Positions 29,300-39,188 of a stretch of 64,000 bases of DNA are shown in pieces. This stretch comes from a virus. The position numbers and the translations under genes are program-made. Every line of letters starts with the position of its first letter. Within the stretch, counting starts at the first letter, position 1. A model generated the notes under the pieces. The model was not told the DNA's origin. It saw only the letters and a list, made by a program, of their open reading frames with translations, and did no database searches. Where the stretch lies: positions 1-64,000 of IMG/VR virus record IMGVR_UViG_3300028283_000005; one strand, 5' to 3'.

Positions 29300-32200
29300 T
29301 CAAGAATATTTGTTAAGCCATTTACCTGACTTAGTATTTGTAAAGTTAGTCAATTCGTTTAAATCATTAATTCCATATTTTGCAATAGGATATTCTTTTA
29401 CTTTCTTCCCTTTGAATATATAATCATTCCCGGGATACATCATTTGTTTCTGTCCTTCATCTGATACTCCAAGCAATGGTTGATCAACTCCTTTCATGGT
29501 AATATTTGGAGAATCTATTTCCACAATCTTTCCAAAATTCTTAGGATTCCAGTAGCCAAGGTTGTCCTTCACTACTCCTCCATCTTTTTTCTTCTGAAGA
29601 AATGTATCTATATATTGCATTTGATTGAAAAGCTTCTTCTCATATCTTGGGTCTTTAGCATATCTATATCCTTTAACGTTTATAAAAGATTTAGGTTTTA
29701 GTAAATCCTCAGGAGACTTTTGCCCTTCATTCAAATAATCTTTATGTATAAGCTCCACATATGCATCAATAGCTTCTCTTGGTGAATTAAAATCTCTTGT
29801 CTTTCCCTCTGTTGTATTTCCAATATTGAATATGTTGTTCTTGCTCTTAAGTTTTGTTCCTATCTTAGTTTCTTGCTGTGCCTGTGTAAGAAGAAGATTC
29901 AATGGCATTTTAAAATCTGTCTTCTGATAATAGTCATAGGCAGCATCTGCTATATCCTTTGGTTTTACTATAGAATTTTTAAATGCAGGTCTGGATAAAT
30001 ATCTTTCAGCCTGAGACATATATGTGGGATAATCAAATTGTCTATCAATAATTTCCTGTCGTATAGCCTGAGCTTTACTTGGATCTACTGTAGGAGTCAT
30101 ATAAGTAGCGTCGTTCTTTGCAATAAGAGAGCCGTTCTGACTAATTGTTTTTGGTTTGAAATCCTGTCCATGTTGATAATAAGACATCTCTCCACCATTT
30201 TGCATTCCTACCTCTTCAGATTTTTGGTTTAATCCTATTCCTACTCCTGTTGTAGTTAATGTTGTACGATTCATTATATCGAATACTTTTTTATAGTCTG
30301 AAGATTTATTAAGTTTATAAGTATCTATTAGCCATTTTTTATCCCCAGTATAACCACTAATCATAGATTTAAACTTATTAACCCCCGGATACTTACTACC
30401 AATCTTTATTCCAAGTTCACTACCTAAATCTAAAGTGTTAGTTAATATCTCTGGTTCATTCTCTAAATATAAATCTAAGTTCTCTATTTTATATTTATTT
30501 CCTATTTGTGTTAATTCTTCTGGTGACTTTATTACTCTTTGTAATTTTTCAGCTTCAATTGGCATTAAATCTCCTTGAGTTTGATATGCTGCATGAGTTC
30601 CTTCATGTCTTGCTGTTCTTATTGTGCTTTCTGGAGATTGTCTGGATTGAATCCACATTGAATGAGGTTCTGGATTAGTACTTACTATCATTTGTCCTTG
30701 TACATTCTCAGGAACAGGTCTTCCAAAATTATCAAAATTCTTATCAGAATACCTTATTGATGATGGATGTTTTGTTTGTGCTATACGATAATCGTTCCAA
30801 TTATCAACATTTCTTTTTTCAAATCTTAAATCCATACCTTTTTTATGTCTCCAAGTATTCCATCCTAATCTATCACTAATAGCAACATTATTATCAAAAG
30901 CTTCTTTAACTGTTGGGTTAGTTGCCATACTTCGAGCTTCGTTAATTCCTTGTTTTATATTATCAAAACTACCATATGGGTTTACTGGTAATTCAGATAC
31001 ACTAATAGAATTAGTTGGAACTTCTTTTAATCCTTCTATCTTTTCTAATCCATTTGCTATTTTTGGAGCAAATTTGTTCATTCCTTGTCCTACTAATTCT
31101 GCAGCAGCATAATTAGTAAGAGCTTCTCCTAACTGCCCTATACGACTATTCCATTTATCAGGAGCATCTGATCTATTAGCTTTAAGTTGCTCCTCTGTCG
31201 TATGAGGAATCATACCAAGTGAATATTTCTGTAGCCAATCAGCTGCCTGAGGACTTACTCCTGATACAGCATCCCCTATAGCGCTTCCACCTAATGTACC
31301 TACAGCATTTAATAATCTTGTTCCAAAATCAGTAGAAATATTACTAAAAGAATTATCATCAGAAGAATTAGATTCTCTTTGTTGCATTATCTGATGAGCT
31401 TTCTCTTGAGCAATTTTTTGTCTTTCTTCAAAAGAAGGCATTGTTATACCTGTTTGAGCCTGATCATATTTATTAAGCCATCCTCCATTCTTCTTCTTTG
31501 GAGCCATTCTTGGAATCAAATCATTATCCACAACAGGTTGTTTATTGCCTTTTGCATCAATAATGTACATAGGTTTACCATCCTGACTGTGAAATACTTT
31601 CACCCCTGTATATCCCGGAAGATCTGTTGTAAATCCATTGGGAATAGGTCTTGGATTGATTGTAGGTTGTGAAACAATAGATTGAGTAACTTCTCTTGGT
31701 TGTATTGGATTTATCCCAAATTGAGAAGGATTATAAACTGGTTTTTTAATATTAGGAAAAATTGGTTTTTGGTATTCCTCAGCATGATCTATATATTGAG
31801 GGCCATCTTCAGTTGTTCCTATATAAAACTTACCTTTTGTTATCCCAATAGGTTTCGGGGGTTCTCCATTTAATTTAGTAAGTCTTTCCCATGCTGCTGA
31901 AAATGTATTATCTAAATCATAACTTACATGATTATTTCTTCTAACATCTGCACGTTGTCTAAATTTAAGATCAGATACAGCTAAACTATCTCTACATGCT
32001 TGTAATCTTGGGTTTTTATTATAAGCAACTAAACTATCATTATAAGCTTGTTGTCTTGGAGATACTCCAGAGATAGTTACAGAAGGAAGTGTTGTTCCTC
32101 CATTCTGAAATTGTCCTCCCCAAGCTGGGGAATAATTCCTGCCACGGTTTGTTGTTCCAAGAAAGCCACCATTTTCATAATCTTTTCCCCACCACTTTGC

Positions 32201-32524
32201 AGGAGAAGGAAGTGCCTCATGCTTTTCTACATAAGGATGCCTGACGTTTTTATCCCATTCATCAGCTTCTTGCCATGTTTTAAAAGGGCCTCCTAAATGT
32301 TCTCCTGTTCTCTCATATTCTTCTAAAGGATTTGATAAAGGATGCCCATATTTGAATGTAGGGATGAGGTAGGCTGGTTCTCCTTGTTCTCCACCAATAG
32401 AAGAAGCTAACTCTGAATTGTTAGCTTCAGGTTGAAAAGGAATTAGTCTCCCTGATGGTAATTTCTTATCATTAGGTTCAAGGAACTTCTTTTTCCCATC
32501 TGAATATTTATCCAACCAGCCCAT
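29300..32524 (-). CDS. Virion protein with HExxH zincin motif and muramidase-like domain, 1074 aa
   Basis: Three parts are visible. The N-terminus (residues ~40-110: PAYLIPTFKYGHPLSNPLEE, then GPFKTWQEADEWDKNV) is a small module found in many phage structural proteins. Mid-protein ARHEGTHAAYQ gives H640-E-G-T-H644, a zincin metallopeptidase signature, with NEPEI further on as a possible third-ligand region. Residues ~885-1010 (LLLTQAQQETKIGTKL, then NNIFNIGNT and SPREAIDAYVELI) resemble glucosaminidase/lysozyme-like peptidoglycan hydrolases. WLxKY occurs at the very start, near residue 350 and at the C-terminus. Proposed role: tail-associated enzyme opening the cell wall during entry. The zincin partner is unknown and could be self-processing. 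It lies between the stabilisation-protein block and the giants. Confidence 0.75.
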   Translation of the reverse strand: MGWLDKYSDGKKKFLEPNDKKLPSGRLIPFQPEANNSELASSIGGEQGEPAYLIPTFKYGHPLSNPLEEYERTGEHLGGPFKTWQEADEWDKNVRHPYVEKHEALPSPAKWWGKDYENGGFLGTTNRGRNYSPAWGGQFQNGGTTLPSVTISGVSPRQQAYNDSLVAYNKNPRLQACRDSLAVSDLKFRQRADVRRNNHVSYDLDNTFSAAWERLTKLNGEPPKPIGITKGKFYIGTTEDGPQYIDHAEEYQKPIFPNIKKPVYNPSQFGINPIQPREVTQSIVSQPTINPRPIPNGFTTDLPGYTGVKVFHSQDGKPMYIIDAKGNKQPVVDNDLIPRMAPKKKNGGWLNKYDQAQTGITMPSFEERQKIAQEKAHQIMQQRESNSSDDNSFSNISTDFGTRLLNAVGTLGGSAIGDAVSGVSPQAADWLQKYSLGMIPHTTEEQLKANRSDAPDKWNSRIGQLGEALTNYAAAELVGQGMNKFAPKIANGLEKIEGLKEVPTNSISVSELPVNPYGSFDNIKQGINEARSMATNPTVKEAFDNNVAISDRLGWNTWRHKKGMDLRFEKRNVDNWNDYRIAQTKHPSSIRYSDKNFDNFGRPVPENVQGQMIVSTNPEPHSMWIQSRQSPESTIRTARHEGTHAAYQTQGDLMPIEAEKLQRVIKSPEELTQIGNKYKIENLDLYLENEPEILTNTLDLGSELGIKIGSKYPGVNKFKSMISGYTGDKKWLIDTYKLNKSSDYKKVFDIMNRTTLTTTGVGIGLNQKSEEVGMQNGGEMSYYQHGQDFKPKTISQNGSLIAKNDATYMTPTVDPSKAQAIRQEIIDRQFDYPTYMSQAERYLSRPAFKNSIVKPKDIADAAYDYYQKTDFKMPLNLLLTQAQQETKIGTKLKSKNNIFNIGNTTEGKTRDFNSPREAIDAYVELIHKDYLNEGQKSPEDLLKPKSFINVKGYRYAKDPRYEKKLFNQMQYIDTFLQKKKDGGVVKDNLGYWNPKNFGKIVEIDSPNITMKGVDQPLLGVSDEGQKQMMYPGNDYIFKGKKVKEYPIAKYGINDLNELTNFTNTKSGKWLNKYS

Positions 32525-32527
32525 AGA

Positions 32528-33391
32528 TTATTTGTAAGAGATTTGAGTTGACCCAATTATAAATTGTGAAACTATATGAGTTGTACATGAATTATCTAAT
32601 ATCATTCTTACCTTCAAATTTTTAGCTCTTAACGTTGCCTTTTGAAAACTTCTTATAGTATAATCCATGTTAGCATCATTAATCACCTTATCAATAGAAA
32701 GAGATTCACATGATGTAAGAAACATAGGAACCTGAGAAGATTTATTGAGAGTCCAGAATGTATTAAAATTATAAAATGAGTCTGATTTAGTAAATAGAAT
32801 TGTTTTACTGTTTGCATTGAATTTTGGGTAACTCATATACTCCTTCATATTATGGAGGGGTTTTGCCACAAGTTCCAATAATCCTGAACTCTGTTGATCA
32901 TTATAAAGAATACTCTTGTTAAAGTACTTAGTGTCCGTCTCTATTTTAGTGTTGTAATTAAATACACCATCTACAATAGGAAGATATTCATACACTTTAT
33001 CATATGATTTTATATTCTGAAGGAGCTCATCCTGCATCTTAAAAGAAAAAGGATATTCTATTATATAGGGATGTGTCTTTCCATAGAAGGAATTATACAA
33101 CTGTATGTTTGTCAAGTGTCTCCATATACAACCTGTTTTCATTTCAGTATATGAAGTTGTCAGATATTGTTGTATAGTAGTTTCTGTAACAGAAATAATC
33201 TTTTCATACTGACAATCTCCTGTAGAAACTATCTTAATAGCAATCACAGCATCATTTACTATAAAAGCAAGTCCTCCTACTAAATCTTTTTTAGACACAT
33301 TTGTATCTATGATATGATTACTTTGATCATAGATATTAAATGGTCCGGAAGTAGGGCCTGCTTTGGTAAGTTTTATGAAAACTGTTTTCAT
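32528..33391 (-). CDS. IKL/GPF-domain structural protein, 287 aa
   Basis: The frame is open further upstream to 33511, but that part is an out-of-frame reading of the poly-Thr tract of the previous gene. The start MKTVFIKL at 33391 gives a 4-nt overlap with the upstream stop. Residues 1-75 (FIKLTKAGPTSGPFNIYD, ending VSTGDCQYEKIISV) are paralogous to the first 75 residues of the product of 41538-42119 (YIKLITAGADVGPFDLYS, ending VSKGNCTNSITIDI). The remaining ~200 residues have no recognised fold. Likely a tail- or fibre-associated virion protein translated together with the 1931-aa protein. Confidence 0.7.
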   Translation of the reverse strand: MKTVFIKLTKAGPTSGPFNIYDQSNHIIDTNVSKKDLVGGLAFIVNDAVIAIKIVSTGDCQYEKIISVTETTIQQYLTTSYTEMKTGCIWRHLTNIQLYNSFYGKTHPYIIEYPFSFKMQDELLQNIKSYDKVYEYLPIVDGVFNYNTKIETDTKYFNKSILYNDQQSSGLLELVAKPLHNMKEYMSYPKFNANSKTILFTKSDSFYNFNTFWTLNKSSQVPMFLTSCESLSIDKVINDANMDYTIRSFQKATLRAKNLKVRMILDNSCTTHIVSQFIIGSTQISYK

Positions 33392-33504
33392 ATCGTTGTT
33401 GTTGTCGTCGTTGTAGAAGCTAATACAAAAATAACTGTTGTAGTGGTGGTAGTAGTAGAAGGAGGAGATGTAGTGATAATAGTAGTGGTGGTAGTTGTTA
33501 CTCC
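33388..33504 (-). repeat. ACN trinucleotide (poly-Thr) tract at the gene junction
   Basis: Minus-strand ACN triplets encode the Thr-rich end of the 1931-aa protein. The tract ends exactly where the 287-aa gene begins, and the +1-related frame is also open through it. Confidence 0.8.
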
Positions 33505-36500
33505 CGGACAATATAACCTAAATTTATATAAGGAGTTCACTATCGCTGAATAAATATGTAAATAAGCATTTGCTGGAGTTGCTGCAGATTTACTAAATGA
33601 TGACACACCGCTTGTAGAATGAGTTACCCGAGGATACCCGTCATCTGGATAAGTTACTAAATCAGGATAAACATTATTTGTTATAGGATCAACTTTCCCT
33701 AATAAATTGAAATTGAAGACAGATCTGTTTACTCCACCAAAATCATAATCTTCTGATCCATAATAACCTGTATCAATAACTACTCCACTATTCCATTCTA
33801 TTATAAACCTATCTGGAGAAACATCTGCATTGAAATCAAAAAGTGATATTCCTGTAGCGCTTCCTAAGTTTATTTCATGAGTGTTTATATATGCACTTCC
33901 ACTATCGTAAGCTAAAAGTATTCCACACTCTTCTATAATAGGAGATAGTGTTGTGGTGGTAGATGTAGTGGAAGTGGTGGTAGATGCAGGTATACATGAG
34001 GATCTCTCAGTAATAATACCATTTACTACATGAAATACTATATTGGAATACATTAATTCATCAGTAAAATACCATCCATCAGGAACAACATTACAATCAG
34101 TAAGATATGCTCCTAAATATACAATATGTCCTACAGCAATTGTAGTTGTCTGACAACTTAATGATGTAATGGTTAATCCATTAGGATCTAAATCATTATC
34201 ATAAGTTAAAAGGAAATTTTCAGCACTGCAAGCTTCTTCTTTACTTCCTGTTGATACACATATTACAGGGGGAGTAGTGAGTGTATATCCTTTAATGAAT
34301 CTATAATTGGTAAGTCCTGTTGGTCTCTGGCACACATACATTGTAGTAGTTGTTGAGGTTGTACTTGTTGTAGATGTAGTGGTAGAAGATGATGTAGATG
34401 TAGTTGTACTGGTTGTAGCTGCATGAGTTGTAGTTGTACTGGTTGTAGGAGAATAGACAGTGGTAGTTGTACTAGTGGTACTGGTTGTACTCGTAGTGGT
34501 TACCATTATAGCAGCAACAAAATCAATATCTTCACAACATCCGTTAATTCCTGAATAGAAGAAATTGTTCTCTGCTATGTACCAATTGGGAACATAACTA
34601 TGAAAACTAATCCAACTTTTTGTATTCATGTTATATGAAAGTGTCCAAGATTTATTACAGAAATAAGTGGGATCATTCAAAGAAATAATCACTCTTTGCT
34701 TATATTCATATTCTGGGCAACCTAAACTCGTGGTTGTAGTTGATGTAGTGGGAAAGGAAGGAGGAGTAGGTATATCTCCTGAGTATGCAATTCCAAAAAG
34801 GTCACAACCACACACTCTCATTGTAGTTATGTTCTCAATATAAAACTCTCTTGTATCAGCATCATATTTTACATTTGGATCAATTGGTATATAGTCGAGT
34901 TTAGTAATGATGAGCCTGTCAAACTTACTATCATACACTCCATGTAAACCAATCCCATTGAAATGATTATCCGTATCTACTGTTGGAAAATATCTGAGAA
35001 TTTCAAAAGCTAAATGATCGGTGAAGAATCTGTTTAATCCGGAGCCAAAACCAGAGAGGTCTACTGCATTTGATGCTCCATTTAATAGAAATACTTGTCC
35101 TCTTTTTGCATCCACTGTTAATTGTCCTTGTGGAATTTTCAAGAGCATTTTGTTCTGGCTTCCTATATAACCAAGATCTGTTTCAGCGAAGTCAATTGGG
35201 GGAGACTTCTTGAACATGTAGGGGTTTCCTATATAAGCTGCTTGAGGGTTGGTTGTATCAATAGTAAGCAGGTTATCATAGAGTAGTGTTTTATTCTCAA
35301 ATCTTGCAAGAATTGCCTTATTCTGAATACCGTCGAGAGCTATTAATTTTCCATAATTCTGTGGAAAATCAAAGTATGACAATGCCCTGTAATTAAGCCA
35401 CGCATTCACTCTATTATCAGAGTCGGTATTCTGCGAGTCAGAATAGATTGCTCTAAAGGGATATAATGTAAAACATAATTTATCTTCCCAATCCAAAGGG
35501 AGATGAGTAAATACGTTTTCCTTGTTTTGCTTAGAGAAGGTGGTATTATAATAATACGTGTTGTCTTGAGCAATAGGAACAAGACTTTCCTGTACCCAAT
35601 CATCAGGAATATAATTTGTTACATGAGGAAAGAAGTCACCTTCCTTGTTATTAAATGCTTGCCTAAGATCTACATTAACCGAACTCTCACAATAGAAATT
35701 AGGAATACCATAAGCAAATAAGTAGAAATATCCATTGTAATATGTTCTTCCGGGAGCAGAGGTTGAGTCTGATCCTCCCTGATTATTAGGACAATCAAAA
35801 TTATGAGCCTTGTACGATATAATGTTAGTTAAAGGAGAAAGAGATGCGTCAGGTTTTTCAAGAATATCAGAACTCAATGTAAAACTTTTGAGTATAGATC
35901 TTGCTGAATGCCAATACTTCGGAAAACCAATATTTCCAATTTCATCATAAAAGATATCACTATCGTCAGGAGCATTCACCCTATTATCAAGAAAGAAAGG
36001 AAGTTTGGTTTTAAATGCAAACCGATTAATAAAGGTATCCCCTCCAAAAACAGTATTATAAGATGTATCTATAAATGTATTCTGATATCCCGTATCAATA
36101 GTATTATAAGAATAAATCTGTCCCCATTGATTTATAAAATAACTCTTGATGGAAGCATAATAGGACACAACAGAGATGTCTATTTCCTTGCTAGGATTGG
36201 TACAAGAGTTAGCTCCAGATACAGTTTGCCTTGATATGTCGGTCACCTTTGGGAGACCTCCTGAGAGCATATTAGGACTATGATCTGGAAAAGGTAATGG
36301 AGGAATCAGTGGAGGAACTGTAGAATCTAATGCACCTACTGTTCTTAGGTAAATAGATGTTTCTCTATACCAGTTATTGATAGGTGTAGATCTAAACTGC
36401 TTTGTAACAGTATTTAAAGAAACATCTCCTGTAGACACTACATTAGGAACTAAATATTTTTTGATGTCAAGATTGCGTTGTTTTATACCTTCTCCATTTG

Positions 36501-39183
36501 GAATAGGTTCGGAGTAGTCATAATTTGCTATTGAGTTATAGGAATAGGCAAAATTCTTTCTTGTTATCCCATTGATGAATATCTGTTGATAGGCTTGGTA
36601 AGCACTAAACATTATCTGAAGATCAAATGGGTTTGCCATTGCTGACATCTTTTCAGATGATAATAAAGCATCATATTGAGCTTGCTCACTAAGCAGTCTA
36701 TACTTTGCATTATTCTTCACTTCTGTAAAATGACCTATTCCTGCACCAAATATAACATTCTCAAGTTTAAGAATACCCCCTAAGAAGGGTTTGCTAAATG
36801 ATGTTTCCGGAGAATTAAATATTTGTCTATAACCAAGTTCTGGAACATCTTTAATTGCAGGAAGTGCTGTATCTATGATGGTATCATCTTCTTTACTACA
36901 AGAGTCAGGAGGTGCTGTAGATAGTAATCGAAAGTCTGGTTTTCCTCTACCTTCAGTCACCATAGGTCCTCCTGTGCCGGGAATTACCCAAATCTCTGTA
37001 TATGATCCATTGCCATCACACCAGTCTTCTGTGTAATCCAGATAGGCATCATACCATCCATATCTATATCCTCTACATGTATTACATGAAGATACACTCC
37101 ACACATCATAATATGTAGTTCTCACTGTGCCAGCCCCTACAGTGATTATAGGTCTGCCAATAGCACATATTTGTTTATTTCCTATTGTGGTATATTGTTT
37201 TGTTGAGTCATGATTACTATTACACTCAATGTATGAAATTTCAGCGTAGGGATTACCATCTTTATCTTTAAGAGTGAGTGATAATTCAGTGATATTCATG
37301 GTGTAAGAACGACATTCATCCAGATATGCGTTATTCTTTCCATTTATAAATACATCCTGATTCAGATCATTATATGGATAATTTGGAAAATAGAACTTCT
37401 TCTCTTCTCTTTCATAACTACCTACATTTCTAAGAATACCTTTTGCTATAACAGATTTATTTGTAGATCGGTCTCCTCTCACTATCTTGAATCCAACAAT
37501 GTCATCTTTTTCTGCAATGCTGAGAGAGGATGAATTAATCAAACTTCTTATCTGACCTACATCGAGCTTAACTCCAATTGGGAAGATAGCATCGTTTCCC
37601 ATTACCATGCTATCTTTATTTATAAATTGTTTTGATTCAAAAATAGGAGAAAGAAGAGTATCAGGAAATTTATGATGTCTTATTTTTTGTCCTGCAAGCT
37701 CCCCCCATATATTTTCATTGCAAGGATATTCTTCAGAAGACTCCCAGTAGGCAAATTCTCCAGTTTGGTAAGGTCCTTTATATTCAGGATCAGTGGTGTA
37801 TTCAGAAGATAACCCGTCATTACTTGCTGTATTATACACCATCCAGAAGGGAGAATAACCTATTCCCCCAGAATGGTATTCAGGAGAGCCTATGAAGTCT
37901 GGATCTGTCTCAGGAATATCACGATGTTGTGACTCTTTATAACTCTTTGCTCTTCCGGGAATATGGAAACCATCTGTCTGTTTTCCATTTCTTAATAAGA
38001 AAACAATCTCAAAAGGATATACTTCATCTCTTAAATATGAACGAAAATTGGTAGCATTTACCTCATTAGCATAATTCTCATCCGCAGGAATTCTCCAAGT
38101 TTCCCATTGTAATTTAATTTTGTTTGCAATCTCTTGATAGTTGATTCGATCAATAGAAAGTAGACCGTCCCATACAAGAACATCCTGAACATTAGTGAGA
38201 TCGTTAGCTATATCATAATAAGGAAACTTCTCAAATATATCATTTATTGAAAGTCTTATGTTTGTAGTTGTGTTACTCGAAACCTGTCCTGTATAGATAA
38301 TTTGTTTTGATATTCCATCTATAAAATACGTTCCTACTAATTCTACAGAAGAAATAGCATTGATTGTCTTTATTACTGCTAAATTGAAATATTGAAATTG
38401 TCCAGTGAGATCAAGATTTGTTATATCAAGAACAATAGATTTTCCAACCTGTGTATTAAAATTGGGAGTAACTACAAACGTATCTGCAATAGGTGTAGGA
38501 TTTGTAATAGAATAATACGATGTATAGGCATTGCCAGAGATATCAGAATATTGAACAGCAAATTGATAAGTACCTGTTACAAGTGTTCCTATGTTAGTAA
38601 TTTCAATTATAGCAAGTTGAGGAATGCTAAAATCAGGTTGAAGTTTTAATTGATTGACATCAACATCTTCTCCATATATAGGATCACAGGCAGGCGTTCC
38701 TCCTATAAGCACTCTTGGTATCTTTTCTAAATTAAGATAACGTCTTGGATTAAGAGCGTCTGTCCAATAGATCTCTGTAGAGCAATTGCTTATTTTATGT
38801 ACACATTTATGAACTGGGTAATGAATAGAAAAACCAAAGTCACCTTGTATTAATGTTCTATACACACAATCATTATTCTCCATATAACCAATTTCATCCT
38901 TATCAGCTATATTTGCATTTGGATTGGTAATGAAGAAAATATGCTTGTTCTTCTCATTAATAAAATGGGTGCCAATTTGAACAAATCCTTCTGGAAAAGA
39001 AACACAGAATTCATTTCCTTGCTCATTCTGATAATTTATTCCACTTGCGTTAAATGATTCAACTACACCATTTAAACAATAACTCATCATTCCAGATTTT
39101 AGCTGAGATGGAGTAAGATCTAAATTTAATCCAGTTTGAGCAAAATTAAAATTCTGTCTTATGTTACCTTGTTCGTCAGCCAT
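33388..39183 (-). CDS. Tail stabilisation/muzzle-type protein with modular poly-Thr C-terminus, 1931 aa
   Basis: Starts MADEQGNIRQNFNFAQTGLN and directly follows the gp4-like ring protein (5-nt gap). This is the place of the P22 gp10-like stabilisation/tail-muzzle protein in crAss-like phages, and the beta-rich N-terminal ~1500 residues fit that large conserved protein. After ~residue 1470 the protein becomes modular: a Cys-containing ~70-aa module, a long Thr/Ser tract, a second Cys-rich module, another Thr tract, a third module, and a Thr-rich end (TTTTTTTI). The modules look like separate decoration or binding domains on flexible linkers. The stop overlaps the next ATG. Confidence is high for a tail protein, moderate for the precise name. 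Confidence 0.75.
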   Translation of the reverse strand: MADEQGNIRQNFNFAQTGLNLDLTPSQLKSGMMSYCLNGVVESFNASGINYQNEQGNEFCVSFPEGFVQIGTHFINEKNKHIFFITNPNANIADKDEIGYMENNDCVYRTLIQGDFGFSIHYPVHKCVHKISNCSTEIYWTDALNPRRYLNLEKIPRVLIGGTPACDPIYGEDVDVNQLKLQPDFSIPQLAIIEITNIGTLVTGTYQFAVQYSDISGNAYTSYYSITNPTPIADTFVVTPNFNTQVGKSIVLDITNLDLTGQFQYFNLAVIKTINAISSVELVGTYFIDGISKQIIYTGQVSSNTTTNIRLSINDIFEKFPYYDIANDLTNVQDVLVWDGLLSIDRINYQEIANKIKLQWETWRIPADENYANEVNATNFRSYLRDEVYPFEIVFLLRNGKQTDGFHIPGRAKSYKESQHRDIPETDPDFIGSPEYHSGGIGYSPFWMVYNTASNDGLSSEYTTDPEYKGPYQTGEFAYWESSEEYPCNENIWGELAGQKIRHHKFPDTLLSPIFESKQFINKDSMVMGNDAIFPIGVKLDVGQIRSLINSSSLSIAEKDDIVGFKIVRGDRSTNKSVIAKGILRNVGSYEREEKKFYFPNYPYNDLNQDVFINGKNNAYLDECRSYTMNITELSLTLKDKDGNPYAEISYIECNSNHDSTKQYTTIGNKQICAIGRPIITVGAGTVRTTYYDVWSVSSCNTCRGYRYGWYDAYLDYTEDWCDGNGSYTEIWVIPGTGGPMVTEGRGKPDFRLLSTAPPDSCSKEDDTIIDTALPAIKDVPELGYRQIFNSPETSFSKPFLGGILKLENVIFGAGIGHFTEVKNNAKYRLLSEQAQYDALLSSEKMSAMANPFDLQIMFSAYQAYQQIFINGITRKNFAYSYNSIANYDYSEPIPNGEGIKQRNLDIKKYLVPNVVSTGDVSLNTVTKQFRSTPINNWYRETSIYLRTVGALDSTVPPLIPPLPFPDHSPNMLSGGLPKVTDISRQTVSGANSCTNPSKEIDISVVSYYASIKSYFINQWGQIYSYNTIDTGYQNTFIDTSYNTVFGGDTFINRFAFKTKLPFFLDNRVNAPDDSDIFYDEIGNIGFPKYWHSARSILKSFTLSSDILEKPDASLSPLTNIISYKAHNFDCPNNQGGSDSTSAPGRTYYNGYFYLFAYGIPNFYCESSVNVDLRQAFNNKEGDFFPHVTNYIPDDWVQESLVPIAQDNTYYYNTTFSKQNKENVFTHLPLDWEDKLCFTLYPFRAIYSDSQNTDSDNRVNAWLNYRALSYFDFPQNYGKLIALDGIQNKAILARFENKTLLYDNLLTIDTTNPQAAYIGNPYMFKKSPPIDFAETDLGYIGSQNKMLLKIPQGQLTVDAKRGQVFLLNGASNAVDLSGFGSGLNRFFTDHLAFEILRYFPTVDTDNHFNGIGLHGVYDSKFDRLIITKLDYIPIDPNVKYDADTREFYIENITTMRVCGCDLFGIAYSGDIPTPPSFPTTSTTTTSLGCPEYEYKQRVIISLNDPTYFCNKSWTLSYNMNTKSWISFHSYVPNWYIAENNFFYSGINGCCEDIDFVAAIMVTTTSTTSTTSTTTTVYSPTTSTTTTHAATTSTTTSTSSSTTTSTTSTTSTTTTMYVCQRPTGLTNYRFIKGYTLTTPPVICVSTGSKEEACSAENFLLTYDNDLDPNGLTITSLSCQTTTIAVGHIVYLGAYLTDCNVVPDGWYFTDELMYSNIVFHVVNGIITERSSCIPASTTTSTTSTTTTLSPIIEECGILLAYDSGSAYINTHEINLGSATGISLFDFNADVSPDRFIIEWNSGVVIDTGYYGSEDYDFGGVNRSVFNFNLLGKVDPITNNVYPDLVTYPDDGYPRVTHSTSGVSSFSKSAATPANAYLHIYSAIVNSLYKFRLYCPGVTTTTTTIITTSPPSTTTTTTTVIFVLASTTTTTTTI
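34339..34503 (-). repeat. Long ACN (poly-Thr/Ser) tract, linker in the 1931-aa protein
   Basis: About 55 codons of almost only Thr and Ser separate two Cys-containing modules. This is the longest of the Thr tracts. Codon choice varies (ACA, ACT, ACC, TCA), so it is maintained at the protein level and is not a pure DNA microsatellite. Confidence 0.8.
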
Positions 39184-39188
39184 AATAC

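Noticed and set aside
33392-33511. N-terminal extension of the 287-aa protein (Tyr/His/Asn-rich)
   Set aside because: Out-of-frame reading of the neighbouring Thr tract; the ATG at 33391 fits the 4-nt overlap and the paralogous domain start.
33314-33553. Plus-strand poly-Val frame (also 41821-42171)
   Set aside because: Antisense of the ACN threonine tracts; composition is purely repeat-driven.
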